In this document: positions 21,967-32,819 of the stretch, in pieces
Layout: each line of letters begins with the position of its first letter
Numbering within the stretch: the first letter of the stretch is position 1
The notes under the pieces: generated by a model
Told to the model about the DNA's origin: nothing
What the model saw: only the letters and a program-made list of their open reading frames with translations
Databases searched by the model: none
Position numbers and translations under genes: made by a program
Assembly (NCBI GenBank): GCA_015499995.1
Contig: JADNRV010000115.1
Coordinates: 107,156-171,155 of the forward strand
Length of the DNA: 64,000 nt
Reading direction: 5' to 3'
Origin: Flammula alnicola
Lineage: Eukaryota; Basidiomycota; Agaricomycetes; Agaricales; Strophariaceae

Positions 21967-24209
21967 TCAATGTTCGCAAAGAGAGATGGTCTCGACCTCT
22001 ATTTCCAACGCGGCGCCCTGATTGACGACAAATTCTCTCCTCTCCTCCATCAATTCCTCTCGCAAAGCCTTCGCCGTGTGTAAGCTGATCGGGAAGTCCG
22101 CATCTTCGACGATATGATCTTGTACTTGACGTGGAGGCTCTACGACATTTGAACCTCGTCGCTTCCGGGGAGTTGTGGCCGTAGACGACGAGGACGCATG
22201 ATCTTGTTTCTGCCGCGCCGACTGGGATGCCTCGCGCCACCAATCCTGTCGTTGGCAAGGGACGTGCGCGGTGCTGATGACCTTGATATTCGGGTCCACG
22301 AGGAAGAGCGCCACGATTTTGCGGTGTCCTGGCCTTGTAGGGTCGGCGAGTTTGAAGGGCCCAACGCGGTGTTGAAGAATGTTCGAAAAGGTGAGGAGGC
22401 GACCTTCGCTCGTCTGCACACTTCCTACGTCCTGGATTGCCGGCCCGTCTTGCTCGCAGCCGAAAACGACGGTGAGCCAGTCGTAATGATCTTGTGGATA
22501 AGATATAGCAACCGTATCTTCGTCAATGAATGTCTGCCGGAATGAAATAGATGAGGGCGTGATGTTGGAGCACGAATAGTAGTAAAGGGAAGTTGCGACA
22601 ATGTGCTCATTCTACGCGTGCGTTTTGTCAGATAGTGGTCAAGGTCTAACGATGAAATAGTAATATCGCCTACCAGTTTACCTTCCACGTGCCAGGAGCC
22701 TCCATTGTAATCGGGCTTCTCGGGCGTTAGCTCGATGTTGGCCAACTTAACGATTACTTGCAGCCCTCGCTTCCGATATTCGTCTCTTAAGCTGAAGTCG
22801 GGAGGGGAACGGAGAGGAGCGAAAGGCATTTCTGGTTCCGGGCGCACCACTTGTCGAGTATCTTCAATCCAGCTCTGACGTCTGTCGTCGAAGTCGCCTT
22901 CATCTTCGCCAGTGATCCGCTGTGGACCATCTCTCTCAGGACCAGCTTCAGGATCTGGATCGTAAATACACTCTGTGTACTCGATGCGTCGTTCATGGTA
23001 CCAGGGGTATTGAAGGGGAGCTAAAGACAAGTCCCAGAGAGGAATAGACGCGGAAATCAGCTTCTCAATGAGGCCGTAGAGGGGTTTTTCAGTCGCAGGG
23101 TGAAGGTTATTGATATAGCTCGTTATCCTGGAAAGATTGTGAGAATGTATAACATGAAAGCAACTAGCATTTACCCTACTTTGCTTCTTCTCCAGATATA
23201 TCAACTTCGCAAGGGAGCCATTGGAACTTGGCACTATACGGTTTCCATAAAGCTGCGTTCAGATAAGCCCCGATCTCGACAGTTTCGGCTTCAGGAGGAA
23301 CCTCTGTGATTCTTCCTTGGCCACAACGCTCGATACAGTCCTCCAAGGTGGTAGTCTCGCCGTTCTCCAATACACGCGTACGACCATAGACGAGTGGGAA
23401 GAGAGAAGGATGGACCAAGTCCCAAACTTTCTCGTCAGAGCCTGGGTGCCAATCTCTGAGGTTGTCAGGGATCGAGTCTTCAAATTTGGTGACAGCTTGC
23501 TGCAACGCTTGCTTGAATTCTGAAGATAGGGCAGTGTCGGATTTGACCACGTCGCCATTGTAAACGACGATCGGCGGTGGATTTGCGGGAGAAGTGAGAA
23601 CAAAGGTCGCCTTGTAGCGCAGTTCGTCAAGACAGTAGTCGACCATCTTCGGGGTGATATCGCGGTCAGAAGCGAGTGCCTCGTCTCTCCATTTCTTTGC
23701 AATTTCTGGGTTGTTTACCTTAGAGGAGTAGTTGATAATGAGTTAAGCTCTGTGGGATGTCGATTTCTGATGTGTATAAGTACCTTGATGTGCCAGTCTG
23801 GCTTGTCGGTGATGCTATTCATCAGCTGGAGCATCGTGAACTCACGAAGAGTAGTCATAGGTAGCCTGTTGGCCCCCATACTAGGATGGGCGTCATGTCG
23901 GCATTGAAATGAACTGAGAACATAGAAAACATACCTATTTCCCGTACTCAACAAATTCGGGAAAAGGTCCCCAACGTAGTCTGGATCTTGTGTACCAGGT
24001 TCGAAGTTGAGAGGGCGTCCGAAGCCTGGAAGCAGAGTCCCAGAAGATGACGCCCTCGAAAGTCGAGGATGTCCCGTTTTTCTGGGACTTGCACGCAGCG
24101 CTGGCGAGACTTCAGAGACTGTTTGGAGATGTCGAACGATAGAATACGAACCTGTCAGACATCTAAAATGCGCAAATCTCCCCGCAGCTCGGGTCTGGAC
24201 TAGCAACAT
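21967..24209 (-). CDS. DUF4246-family protein
   Basis: Large fungal family without firmly assigned function. Matching stretches in order from the N-terminus: 'LPMTTLREFTMLQLMNSITD', 'KPDWHIK', 'MVDYCLDELRYKA', 'VVYNGDVVKSDTAL', 'DWHPGSDEKVWDLVHPSLFP', 'LVYGRTRVL', 'YTECIYDPDPEA', 'GLQVIVKLANIELTPEKP', 'GGSWHVEGKL', 'DHYDWLTVVFGCEQDGPAI', 'LLTFSNILQHRV', 'GHRKIVALFLVDPNIKV' and 'QRQDWW'. These are spread over several exons, for example an intron removes about 22611-22672 between 'VEGKL' and 'NEHIVATSLYYY'. The pattern of conserved His/Asp and Arg residues near the C-terminal half would suit an iron/2-oxoglutarate type fold, but that is inference. The start at 24209 is the first ATG of the open first exon and may be too far upstream. 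The gene looks intact. It shares the intergenic region 24210-24798 with the divergent gene to its right. Confidence 0.85.
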
Positions 24210-24798
24210 TGAAGACAACGGTCCGGCTCGCAAAATTTAAAGCAGAGTAGGATGAGGATGGACGATGTTTATCGAGTCATTTGTTGAGAAAGTTTCAACG
24301 TGCTGTTCAAGCCTCCAGTCCTGAGTCAAGTCGTTTGTCCGCCCCCCGTGGTCAAAGTTGATTGATGGAACTTCCTAATTTCCGAATTTTCTCAGACGTC
24401 GGCAACATACGAGCAAACAATTTTCATTGCTCTCGCATTGAAAACGGTTAAGTATGCAAAACACTGTAAATTCTTTGACGTTTGCAGTGATTTTTTATGT
24501 TCTTAGCGTCGTATTACCGCAGTGTTTCTATCTCCCGAGTCCCCTATGAGTTCCATCCACAGGGGCACACACCAATTAAAGCGATGGCTTGAAAAGGAAA
24601 TGGTTATTGTTGTATGTTAGGACCAGGAGGCTATTGTTCCTGTTTGGACCATTGTCGAAGCCTAAGCCTTTCCCTCTGCCCTCATTTATCAACCTCCCCA
24701 TTTTACATTGCGCTACCCACCCTTTTTTTCTTCCAAACCACGGCAATAACCCTGCTGAAACTTCTATCTACGCACATACGTCGCAACTGACGCGCAAA
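24210..24798. other. divergent promoter region
   Basis: Between the DUF4246 gene (left) and the nuclear-type protein gene (right). C/T-rich stretches precede the right-hand start. An in-frame opening from about 24589 exists but lacks typical coding features. Confidence 0.5.
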
Positions 24799-25874
24799 AT
24801 GCTTGACTCATCGCCAGTGGCACTACCGCCCGTTCGCAGGCCGCTGAAACGGTCGGCATCAACTGCCTCGTTGCCCACACCTCCAAGAACGCATCGTAAA
24901 CACGCTCGTGGGAGGTCGAGGGGGTCTTGCGATAGCGACAGCGATGAGAATGCCGTGTTATCGAGTGATGATGAGGAGTTGGGGGGTCACAAGAAGCGGA
25001 GGACGGGTGACGCAATTGAAGCGGCTAACGAGGAGGCATTCTGGCTCAGTGGTTCAGCCGGTCTGAACGCAGATGCAGCGGCAGAGAGCTCGTCGAAGGA
25101 CGACAACGCGTCCAAATCGAAGGCTGTGCCGCTTCTGTACCGCCGGAGACACGCCCAGCAGGCTCACGTCGATTTGGCACCTGTCTCGCCTCCTCCTTCG
25201 CATCGCAAGGCAGCTGTCGCGACTCTTCCGCTCGATAGCGTTCCAGGTGCCTCCTCTTCGCCTCCTTCGACACCCAAGACGCGTTCAGCTACCAAACATG
25301 CCATCCGAGACTCGCCCGATAACCCGTTCCTTGCCACTCCTGTGAAAATCGTAGAAGATAGCGATACCCCAAGCCCCAGTGCAAGCAGTGCAAACCCTAG
25401 CCCACATACACCGAATCATGAAAAACCAACCGTTACATACGTCTTGTACGCTTTCCCTTTTTTTTGCTTCTGCTGGGTCTGGACTAATTTATTCTTTTCT
25501 CATTTTCTCCTAGCCGCGGTGTTCGACGTGTCTACCAGAACCCACTCTACAACCACGCAGAGGACAGGCCATTTTCTCCCCCTCCTGCCTCCAAACTCCC
25601 CATCGAAGACCCAGATTACTCCCCCGCAGTCACATGCACGCCCAAGTTACTTTTCCCTGCCGCCCGTCGGCATACCAAGGGCAAGAAAGCTGCTGCTGCG
25701 GCTATCCGCACCAAGAGCAAGAAGCGCGCACGGTCGCCGTCTTTGAGCGGTGACGAGGCACAGGCTGCGGAGATCCGGCCGCTGAAGTTGAACTTTGGAG
25801 AGCCCGACAAGAAGAAGAACGTGCAGACGCTGGATCAGGAGCTCAAGACCGCTGGCGAGCCGCTCTCCATATAA
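24799..25874 (+). CDS. disordered, probably nuclear protein of unknown function
   Basis: Two exons, 24799-25445 and 25514-25874, joined across a 68-base intron in phase, about 335 residues. I chose the ATG at 24799 because upstream codons resemble untranslated leader. The N-terminal half is rich in Ser/Pro/Lys with basic clusters ('RPLKRSAST', 'GGHKKRRTG') and repeated SP/TP sites that could be CDK or MAPK targets. Around the splice site is the best conserved-looking part, 'PTVTYVFRGVRRVYQNPLYN'. The C-terminal part has 'RTKSKKRARSPSLSGDE', a likely nuclear localisation signal, and ends 'QTLDQELKTAGEPLSI'. No catalytic domain is visible. The composition suggests a regulatory or chromatin-linked protein, but the family is not one I can name. 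Confidence 0.75.
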
Positions 25875-26481
25875 CCAGACCACCTCGGCGCACCGACCTT
25901 CATCAGCCCGTTCCCTCCTTTTTCTTCTTGTCTTCTTTTCCCCTTGTACGCCAAACCTCGTTTTGTCCTTCCTTTGTCCTTTCCTTCTTTCATTTCTTTT
26001 TTGGCCCTCGATTTGCGACACCTTCGAACTTGAAACCCCATAATGCCGTGTGACACCAACAACAAACTAATCCTCTTATCTCTCCAAACAAACTACAAAT
26101 TACTCCACTTCGTGCCCAGTGCTCCGAGCCTCGAGGCTTACCCAGCTGTAAACCTCCACCTCCACCTCCTACCTAAAACTAACATAGCCATAACGATTCT
26201 CCGATGTCCCATAGCATACATACATATATACGTATGACTTGATCAGTCCTTCTTGACTCCAGTTCGATTTTCAGTAGGGAAATCGTGTATCGACGTACAT
26301 ATATATATTCTACCTGTTCACGATGCGCGCCCACCATGCCAGACAGACAGTACTTATTACATTTATACACATACATACACTTACATACACCTATACATCA
26401 ATCACCTCTTGAAATAAGAGAGAGAAATTGAAAAGCAACGTTAACGTCGTCGGGTAGTTTCGAATCTCGGTGGAATAATGC
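25875..26481. other. convergent intergenic region
   Basis: 3' ends of the gene at 24799-25874 and of P450 gene 2 face each other. Pyrimidine-rich and TA/CA-rich low-complexity sequence (for example repeated ACATACATA at about 26360-26395). No gene recognised. Confidence 0.55.
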
Positions 26482-28768
26482 TTAAAAAACGATATCCTGG
26501 AGTACGCCCGATCGGATGAGCTTTTCAGCAGCCTCGGAACGAGGAGTAATGGCGCATTTGAATGGTTTGGGTGCGCTGGTTGGTCAACATACGTTAATCA
26601 CTGACCGGCGCTAGCATAAACGAGAATAAATCTTACACAAGGAGCGCAGATGTATATTCGTGGCTAGGCTCGATAACGTTCCCGTTCTCGTCCACGGCTT
26701 TCTTGATGTCGAAAACTGAGATCATCGATGCAATGGCGATCCAGATGGCGGAAAAGGCCATGTAGCGCCCGGCACAAATTCTATTTGAAAGGAGTCATTA
26801 GTATCGTGGACGACGGAGTAGATGTGGAATAGAGTATATACCGTCTTCCAAAACCCCAGCAGGCAAGGCCAGGATCACGAATGGAATGATCGAACTTGCC
26901 GTCCTTCATGAAACGATCCGGGTTGAAGGTGAACGGATCAGGGTAGGTTTTTTCGTCATGGAGAATGGCCCTATTCATTACGTCTTCGTTAAACATTCCG
27001 CGCGCAGCATAATGATAGGAAAGGCGTTCGTACCATGCGTTCGGTATGACAATAGACCCTGCTGGAAGGCGATAACCCTTGTATTCATCGTCAACCTGAA
27101 GCATGTGTGGAATAGCTGGCGAGCAAGAATTAATAAATGGAAGTCATGAATTTATAACTGGAGCGCACGAACCAATTGGAAGGACGTCTCTCCATCGGAG
27201 AGTCTCGTTAACAATGGCGGTGATGTAAGGCAACGCAGGCTCATCTTCGAAGTCCGGGAGCTGCCCGGGCTTCAGGACGCGGTCTAATTCTTCCTGAGCC
27301 TTCTTCAAGACGTCGGGGTATTCAAGTAGACCGAGGATGCAGGAAGCGAGAGCGGAGACAGTCTACATCGATTTCAGTACGGCTCGGTATTTTGTCAGTT
27401 ATAACAATTAGCTCACCGAGTCGGAGCCAGCTAGGGTTATGCGCGTAAAAATTGGTAGCATGTCGGCGAACGGGACGCATATAACTACTTACCGGTGTAC
27501 ATAGTCCCAGCGGCGCCTTGGATAATGTCCTCTGCATATGCGTCGTCCTGAATTCCTTCATATAATTTTTCAAGACTGAGAGACGAGAAGCACGGAGGCG
27601 ATATCCCTGCCGCCTGTTTACTATCGTGTCACACAGAACACGATTGATTCATATGCGCGAAATCACATACCATATTCCTCTTGGTAGCCGCAAAGGGTAC
27701 TTCAATCATCGCCTTTGCCAACTTCCCCCATGTCTTGGCCTTCTTTTGGAATCCAGCACCAGGAACCCATTCCGGGACATACTTTAGGAAGGGAAGCATG
27801 TCGACCAGGAAGGCTCCGGGAACTGCAGCTGCGAGTAACGGATGAACGCCGGCCTCCGCCGTCTTGATGTAAGGGTCGTCTTGGTCCTTAACGTCCAAGC
27901 CGTATGCGACTGATATAATCGTTTCGCCAGCCATGCTTGTACGCACCCCTGATGTCAGAACGCAAACATAGGTCAATGGAATAGTGCAAAAACGTACTGC
28001 CTGAGGTTTCCTATAACGTCGTCTGGAATATCAAGAAATCTATTGAGTAGATTACGCGTAGCTTTCAGGGAGTGTGGTTGGAATCGCATTGAGGCCGTAG
28101 GATGGAAGTTGTGATGCATCAGACGGCGACTTCGGCGCCTAAATAAAACAAATATTTGTGGGTCCTGGGAATTGAAACACAAACGCCTATCGACACGCTT
28201 ACCATCGGTCGCCTATGGTGATAGAACCCGTCATTAATCTGTTACGTTTAGGTATATCGAATAAAGACCGCACCATATTCCGCGAAGCCAAAATTGAAGC
28301 TCCACCCCATTAGTTCATTGACCATAGGCATCCTCGCTCTATATGCGTTTCAGTATGAGGCAGAAACTATACACAGATGAAATAGTTTCGAACCTTCCAG
28401 AGTAAATGGACGATCGTTTCTCGAGAAGATCAGTGACCGCTTCTGCTGTGTCCAAAACGATGAGGCTAGTGCCTGCAACGTTAAGGTGTAAAATGTCGGT
28501 GCCTTTGATAATCTTATTAGTTATGTCGTATTAGACCACGGAAGGGATGCATACCAAGTTCCTTCGACCATTTGTGATACGTATACCACTCAAAGCCATT
28601 GGTGGGCATATCTCTGAGGTTTCCGATAAGCGGAAGTCCTTTCGGCCCAGGAGGGAGAGGCAAATGCGAAAATGGGCCGGAATTGTTGCGTTTGGAGACG
28701 ACCTTGTAAAGGACAAGGAAACAAGCTGCCAGAGCGATGAGGAGATCAATTGAAAGGTTGAAAGACAT
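26482..28768 (-). CDS. cytochrome P450 monooxygenase, copy 2
   Basis: Paralogue of the gene at 16478-18717 with the same exon plan, including the ten-base C-helix exon (GCGACCGATG) and the 14-base I-helix exon. It starts at 28768 with an N-terminal anchor ('LLIALAACFLVLYKVV') and the hinge 'LPLPPGPKGLPLIGN'. It has the K-helix 'ETLRW', 'FNPDRFM', and the 'CWGFGRR' haem loop continued across an intron by 'ICAGRYM'. The final exon ends at a TAA (26482-26484). No damage was found. The two P450s share most residues but differ in several stretches (for example 'SFEWYTYH' against 'GFEWYTYH' after a two-residue insertion), so they are diverged duplicates and not an assembly artefact. They point toward each other across 7.8 kb, forming an inverted pair around the gene island. 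Confidence 0.92.
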
Positions 28769-28821
28769 ATTTCTAGAGCGTGCTGAATTATGGAAAATGA
28801 GTTATTGCTTGTGGAGGCAGT

Positions 28822-28828
28822 TTATATA
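28822..28828 (-). promoter_or_regulatory. TATA box of P450 gene 2
   Basis: TATATAA on the minus strand about 54 bases before the start codon at 28768, the same spacing as in P450 gene 1. Confidence 0.5.
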
Positions 28829-30413
28829 CTTATGCGCCCGCTATACACCTCCAGCTGGAGCTACCAGACTATGGCCATACGATAACTTGCCCGAAACCTA
28901 ACTTGACAATCTTGCGAATGTGAGGGCGTTCAAGTCGGCCCCAGGGCACTGCATGGAGGCCAGCATCAGCGATTCAAGGGCTAAATCCTTGGGACTACAC
29001 GGCTAGGTGGTCAGGCGTCTTGCAGTCGATAAGTGAGTATTGAGTCGGGAGTCGGTTAACGTCAATACAATTCAAATTTATTTATAGGTCTTGAAGGTTT
29101 GAATTTGAAGACTTGAAACAAAATGGACAGATCTCGCGGTATATGTAATTCCAGCTTGATCGGATTTCCCACCTTATGATTTGCCATAGAACCCAAAATA
29201 CCTCTATTGCGGGGCGGGAGGAGTGCAGGAACGTAACACGAAGGATATGTACGTACTGTAGATGGAGGTAGCTGTTTAGATTTTAGAGCATGCGGCTGCT
29301 GAATATTGGGACCATTCTATTTTTCATGGTAAGCACGAAGGGGGCACTTAGAAGATAGGCACGAAACCGGGATAACAAGCTGTAACATTCGTTCTCCGTT
29401 CTTCATTTTCTTTGGAGTCGGAAAATGTAGCATATCATTCTGCGTGTATAGGCGAAAAGTTTCTTTCCCCCCGGAGCAGCGACGATTCATGCTGTGTGAG
29501 GCACAAGTCAACGTTAAGTCACTGACATCTCAAACCAAAATCCCAAAAAAAAAACACACTCACCTACATGGTTCTCGGTCCAAACACAGCTCCGAGAAAC
29601 AATACCTCTAGGCGAAAGAGGGTTATATCAAGTACATAGCTGATAACGGGTCCATCAGCGAGGTTGAGCTGGACATTAGACTTGCCTTAGACGGACTCCC
29701 ATCAACACGTCTCCTCGAATGGCCTCGTCAAACTCATGTTCGTCGGCCTGGTGAAGGTGATGGTCGCAGCGTTGAAAGTAAATGCGAAGCCGACGGAGAG
29801 GTTGCACCAGAGACGGCAAGAGCAGTGTTCCGTCGCCAGGCACCCGAGCAGCCCGGACTCGGCTGAAGTTGGTACTAATGTACAATGGACCGTCAAACTT
29901 CGGGTCAGCGGACGTCTCATGTTCTGTATCGCTAACTCAACTGAGCTCATCAAGGGGGTGCAGCACTGCAATTAAAATTAGAAACCTGGGGTCGGATTTG
30001 CTTTCAACCTATCTACCTCGATATGGTAATTTTGATCCCATCAAAATCCACTAAGAAGTTCTGGGCGCTTGCGACCACAAGTGCGAAAACTATATACGTA
30101 AGTACTTTCAATCCGCAGGCGGTAGATTTTCCCCAACGAGGGTTTGTGACGCACCCAGACCTTAGTGTCCTTAAGCCCCGTAGAAACACATGGTCCATGA
30201 GGATGACTTATTAATCAGCCTTAATCTCTTTAGACGTAGATGGATTTTTCATTGCAATACGGCGGCATGCCTCTAATCAAAACCTATTCCAGGCCAGTTA
30301 ATGTGCTTTAAGAGCTGGTTAAAATATTGTGGCTGACTTTAAATGGGTATACAGATACCCTGCATCAAATTTGAGAATTACATGTGTTTGCTAGTGCTGC
30401 CGCTGGGCAAAAG
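28829..30413. other. intergenic, no gene recognised
   Basis: About 1.6 kb between P450 gene 2 and the gypsy element. Open frames at 29676-30054 on both strands are short and overlapping with no recognisable domain. The last five bases before the element, CTGGG (30414-30418), are its target duplication. Confidence 0.45.
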
Positions 30414-30418
30414 CTGGG

Positions 30419-30874
30419 TGTTACGATCACACCTGGTTCGCGCACGCACGCTCGTACGCACGTACTTTTTCTCCTTACTTACGCTAGCTATACACCTTCT
30501 ATCCACTTCCGATCCCATCATTTGCCGCATAGCTCTCCCCCATATCCTGTTTCTGTTATATGTTTCACTTTTATCTGTTTTACATCCATCAGCTTCGCGA
30601 TGGATATCTTACAAGTATCATAACACGTCTGAGACGTGTTCTATCTATTACTCCGGACTCGCTACTTAGTATAAATACTAGAGTAGCATACGATGTATTC
30701 TTTAGCTAGATCTTGAGAATCACATCTCGAGTACCTAGTACATCTTGAACCCTCTTGAACACTCTAAGACGTTTGCGAACGCTTAAGTGACTTCGAACCT
30801 CGATCTCAGTCTTGAAATACGACTTAGGCATTATTTATCCTGTTGGATACCTTATTGCTTGTCAAGTCGTAACA
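30419..30874 (+). repeat. 5' LTR
   Basis: 456 bp, TG...CA ends within the inverted terminal hexamers TGTTAC/GTAACA. It contains the promoter TATA at 30670-30677. The copy at 37412-37867 shows no difference that I could find. Confidence 0.97.
30670..30704 (+). promoter_or_regulatory. LTR promoter: TATA box and inferred transcription start
   Basis: TATAAATA at 30670-30677. A start about 34 bases downstream, at about 30704, would make the RNA begin with AGCTAGATCTT. This start is inferred from spacing, from complementarity to the primer site, and from the absence of any ATG between 30704 and the gag start at 31293. Confidence 0.65.
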
Positions 30875-30875
30875 A

Positions 30876-30886
30876 AAGATCTAGCT
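30876..30886 (+). other. primer-binding site matching Tf1-type self-priming
   Basis: One base after the LTR lies AAGATCTAGCT, the exact 11-base complement of AGCTAGATCTT at 30704-30714, the inferred 5' end of the transcript. In the yeast element Tf1 the first 11 bases of the RNA fold back onto the primer site. There is no TGG start as expected for a tRNA primer. Part of the match is the palindrome AGATCT, so the chance component is not negligible. Confidence 0.65.
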
Positions 30887-31292
30887 GCCTCTCTACCCCG
30901 CTTGCTACCTAGCATAGCGGTCATCCCACTTTGACACCACGACATCCCGAAGAACTATCAGAGCACCCAGTGCAACCCCTAGCCCAGAACCTGAAAGACT
31001 CGTTGAGGATACTACCACCCAACGCCCAGAAACTACTACTAGGCAATACACCAGAGTAGGAAGAACAGAAAGAAGAACTTCTGTATCTTCATCATCGAAC
31101 GAAGAATTCCACGAAACCAGTGAAGGCCCCGATCCAGAAGAACTACTATCCGCCAGTGTCTTCTCTGAAGAAACGCGATCAGGAAAAACTGTAACTTTCC
31201 TATCCCTTGAAGCACCGCCACCAGATCCGACACCCGGATCAACTGAAGAAACTCGACCTGACACATTTGATTCCGAGATTCCATCAACTGAA

Positions 31293-32294
31293 ATGCCATC
31301 CGCAACAACCGAAACCCTTACCAGTGAAATCAACACTACCTTAGAAGACATGGACGAAGGAACATCCACAGGACCCATCTCGAATAACTCCCAAAAAGAG
31401 TTGAACCTGAACCGACCCAAAACCTTTGATGGAGAAAACGCCAAGTTCCAATCATGGATGAGATCCGTCTATCTCTATCTGAATATAAACAGAAAAGTCT
31501 TCGACACCGACGAAAAACGGATAGGATTTACCCTATCCTTTATGTCGGAAAAAGCAGCAAATACATGGAGAGAAGAATTTCTAGACTCCCATATTGACCA
31601 CACCACATTCAAAATGAACCTTGGAACCTGGGAAGATTTTCTAAAGAAACTCGTTAAAGATTTCGAAATCTCAGACGAAAAAGGAGATGCCTTTGAACAA
31701 CTCCACTCGATCAGACAAGGAAACAAATCAATCGATGAACACATCTCTGCATTCAAATTACTCGTAATCAAGACAGGAATGAAAGAACAATTCGCCTTAA
31801 CAGACCTCTTTGCAAGGTCGATCAACTCGGGACTCCGAGGAGACATCTATGACAAAATCGAAACCCTCCCTGACACCCTCGAAAAATGGTACGAAGTTGC
31901 TAAAAATTATGCTACCAGATGGAGCGTAAGAAATAGAATGAAGGCACGACAATCTGGAAAGATCCCAATTCCCGTCAAAACTGAAAAAAGAACCTGGAAC
32001 TTCACCAGACCCACACCCCGCGACCCAAACGCCATGGACATTGATGCCATGAGCATCGAAGAACGAACTGAACTCATGCGGAAGGGCGCCTGCTTCTTCT
32101 GCAAGGAACAAGGACACCGAGCAGCTGACTGCCCAAAGAAGAAAGGCAAACAGCCAGCCAAAAAATATGAACCACCAGCCAAAAAGAAATACAACGCCAA
32201 GGATGCGCATGCCCACATCCGAGCCTTGATTGAAGATATGGAAGAAGAAGAGCAGAACGACCTATTTGGTCGTTTGGCAACGACGGATTTTTAA
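31293..32294 (+). CDS. gag polyprotein with CCHC zinc knuckle
   Basis: 333 residues from the first ATG downstream of the inferred RNA start. The central part is a retrotransposon gag domain ('NRPKTFDGENAKFQSWMRSV', 'FEQLHSIRQGNKSIDEHI'). A single zinc knuckle follows, C-x2-C-x4-H-x4-C ('CFFCKEQGHRAADC'), then a Lys-rich and acidic tail. The same frame is open without any ATG for a further 125 codons upstream (from 30918), encoding Ser/Thr/Pro/Glu-rich sequence. That part could be translated only by non-AUG initiation. The stop TAA at 32292-32294 sits in a run of T5A5; the -1 frame is open across it into the protease frame. Confidence 0.93.
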   Translation: MPSATTETLTSEINTTLEDMDEGTSTGPISNNSQKELNLNRPKTFDGENAKFQSWMRSVYLYLNINRKVFDTDEKRIGFTLSFMSEKAANTWREEFLDSHIDHTTFKMNLGTWEDFLKKLVKDFEISDEKGDAFEQLHSIRQGNKSIDEHISAFKLLVIKTGMKEQFALTDLFARSINSGLRGDIYDKIETLPDTLEKWYEVAKNYATRWSVRNRMKARQSGKIPIPVKTEKRTWNFTRPTPRDPNAMDIDAMSIEERTELMRKGACFFCKEQGHRAADCPKKKGKQPAKKYEPPAKKKYNAKDAHAHIRALIEDMEEEEQNDLFGRLATTDF

Positions 32295-32311
32295 AAAGGA
32301 GAACTGAATCG

Positions 32312-32812
32312 ATGTCAGTCTCTCCATATTTATCTATTTACTCAGTACTGGTGGCAGATATCCGAAATAAAACTATGTTATTACCATGCTCGATATCTCA
32401 AGGCCCCACTGAAAATAGAAAAATCATCGAAGCCAAAGCCCTGCTTGACTCTGGAGCAGGAGGACTTTTTATCGACCGACAATTCGCTGAAGAAATGGGA
32501 CTCGAGCTCACCAAACTCGACGAACCACTCCTAGTAAACAATGTCGACGGAACCCGAAACAAGGAAGGAACGATTACCCATTACGTCGAGTTGGATTTTA
32601 GCATCAAAAACAAAACAACTCGTCAACAACTTAAGGTTACAGGGCTTTCCAAAAACCAAATCATCCTAGGTTTCCCATGGCTCCAAAAAGAGAACCCGAT
32701 AATCGACTGGAAGGCTGGAACCCTGACCTGGAAACCTCGACCGGCAATCAAACAAAAGAGGAACTTCTCTGGACTCTTTCCAAAAAAGAATTACCCAAAG
32801 GGATTCATTTAG
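32312..32812 (+). CDS. retrotransposon aspartic protease
   Basis: 166 residues with the active-site motif 'ALLDSGAGGLFID' near residue 45 and 'IILGFPWLQKENP' about 90 residues later, the flap-to-core pattern of Ty3-type proteases that act as dimers. It lies in the -1 frame relative to gag and 18 bases beyond the gag stop, so expression probably uses frameshifting at the T5A5 run (32288-32297) or re-initiation at the ATG at 32312. Confidence 0.9.
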   Translation: MSVSPYLSIYSVLVADIRNKTMLLPCSISQGPTENRKIIEAKALLDSGAGGLFIDRQFAEEMGLELTKLDEPLLVNNVDGTRNKEGTITHYVELDFSIKNKTTRQQLKVTGLSKNQIILGFPWLQKENPIIDWKAGTLTWKPRPAIKQKRNFSGLFPKKNYPKGFI

Positions 32813-32819
32813 GAATACC

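Noticed and set aside
22425..23234. 269-codon frame as a single-exon gene
   Set aside because: It reads through introns of the DUF4246 gene; family conservation jumps frame at GT..AG borders.
26340..26400. CRISPR-like or tandem array in the ACATACATA stretch
   Set aside because: Simple low-complexity sequence without spacers; a eukaryotic genome in any case.
30905..31444. 179-codon minus-strand frame in gypsy element 1
   Set aside because: Antisense of the open gag extension; its low-complexity Ser/Val composition is an artefact of the coding strand.
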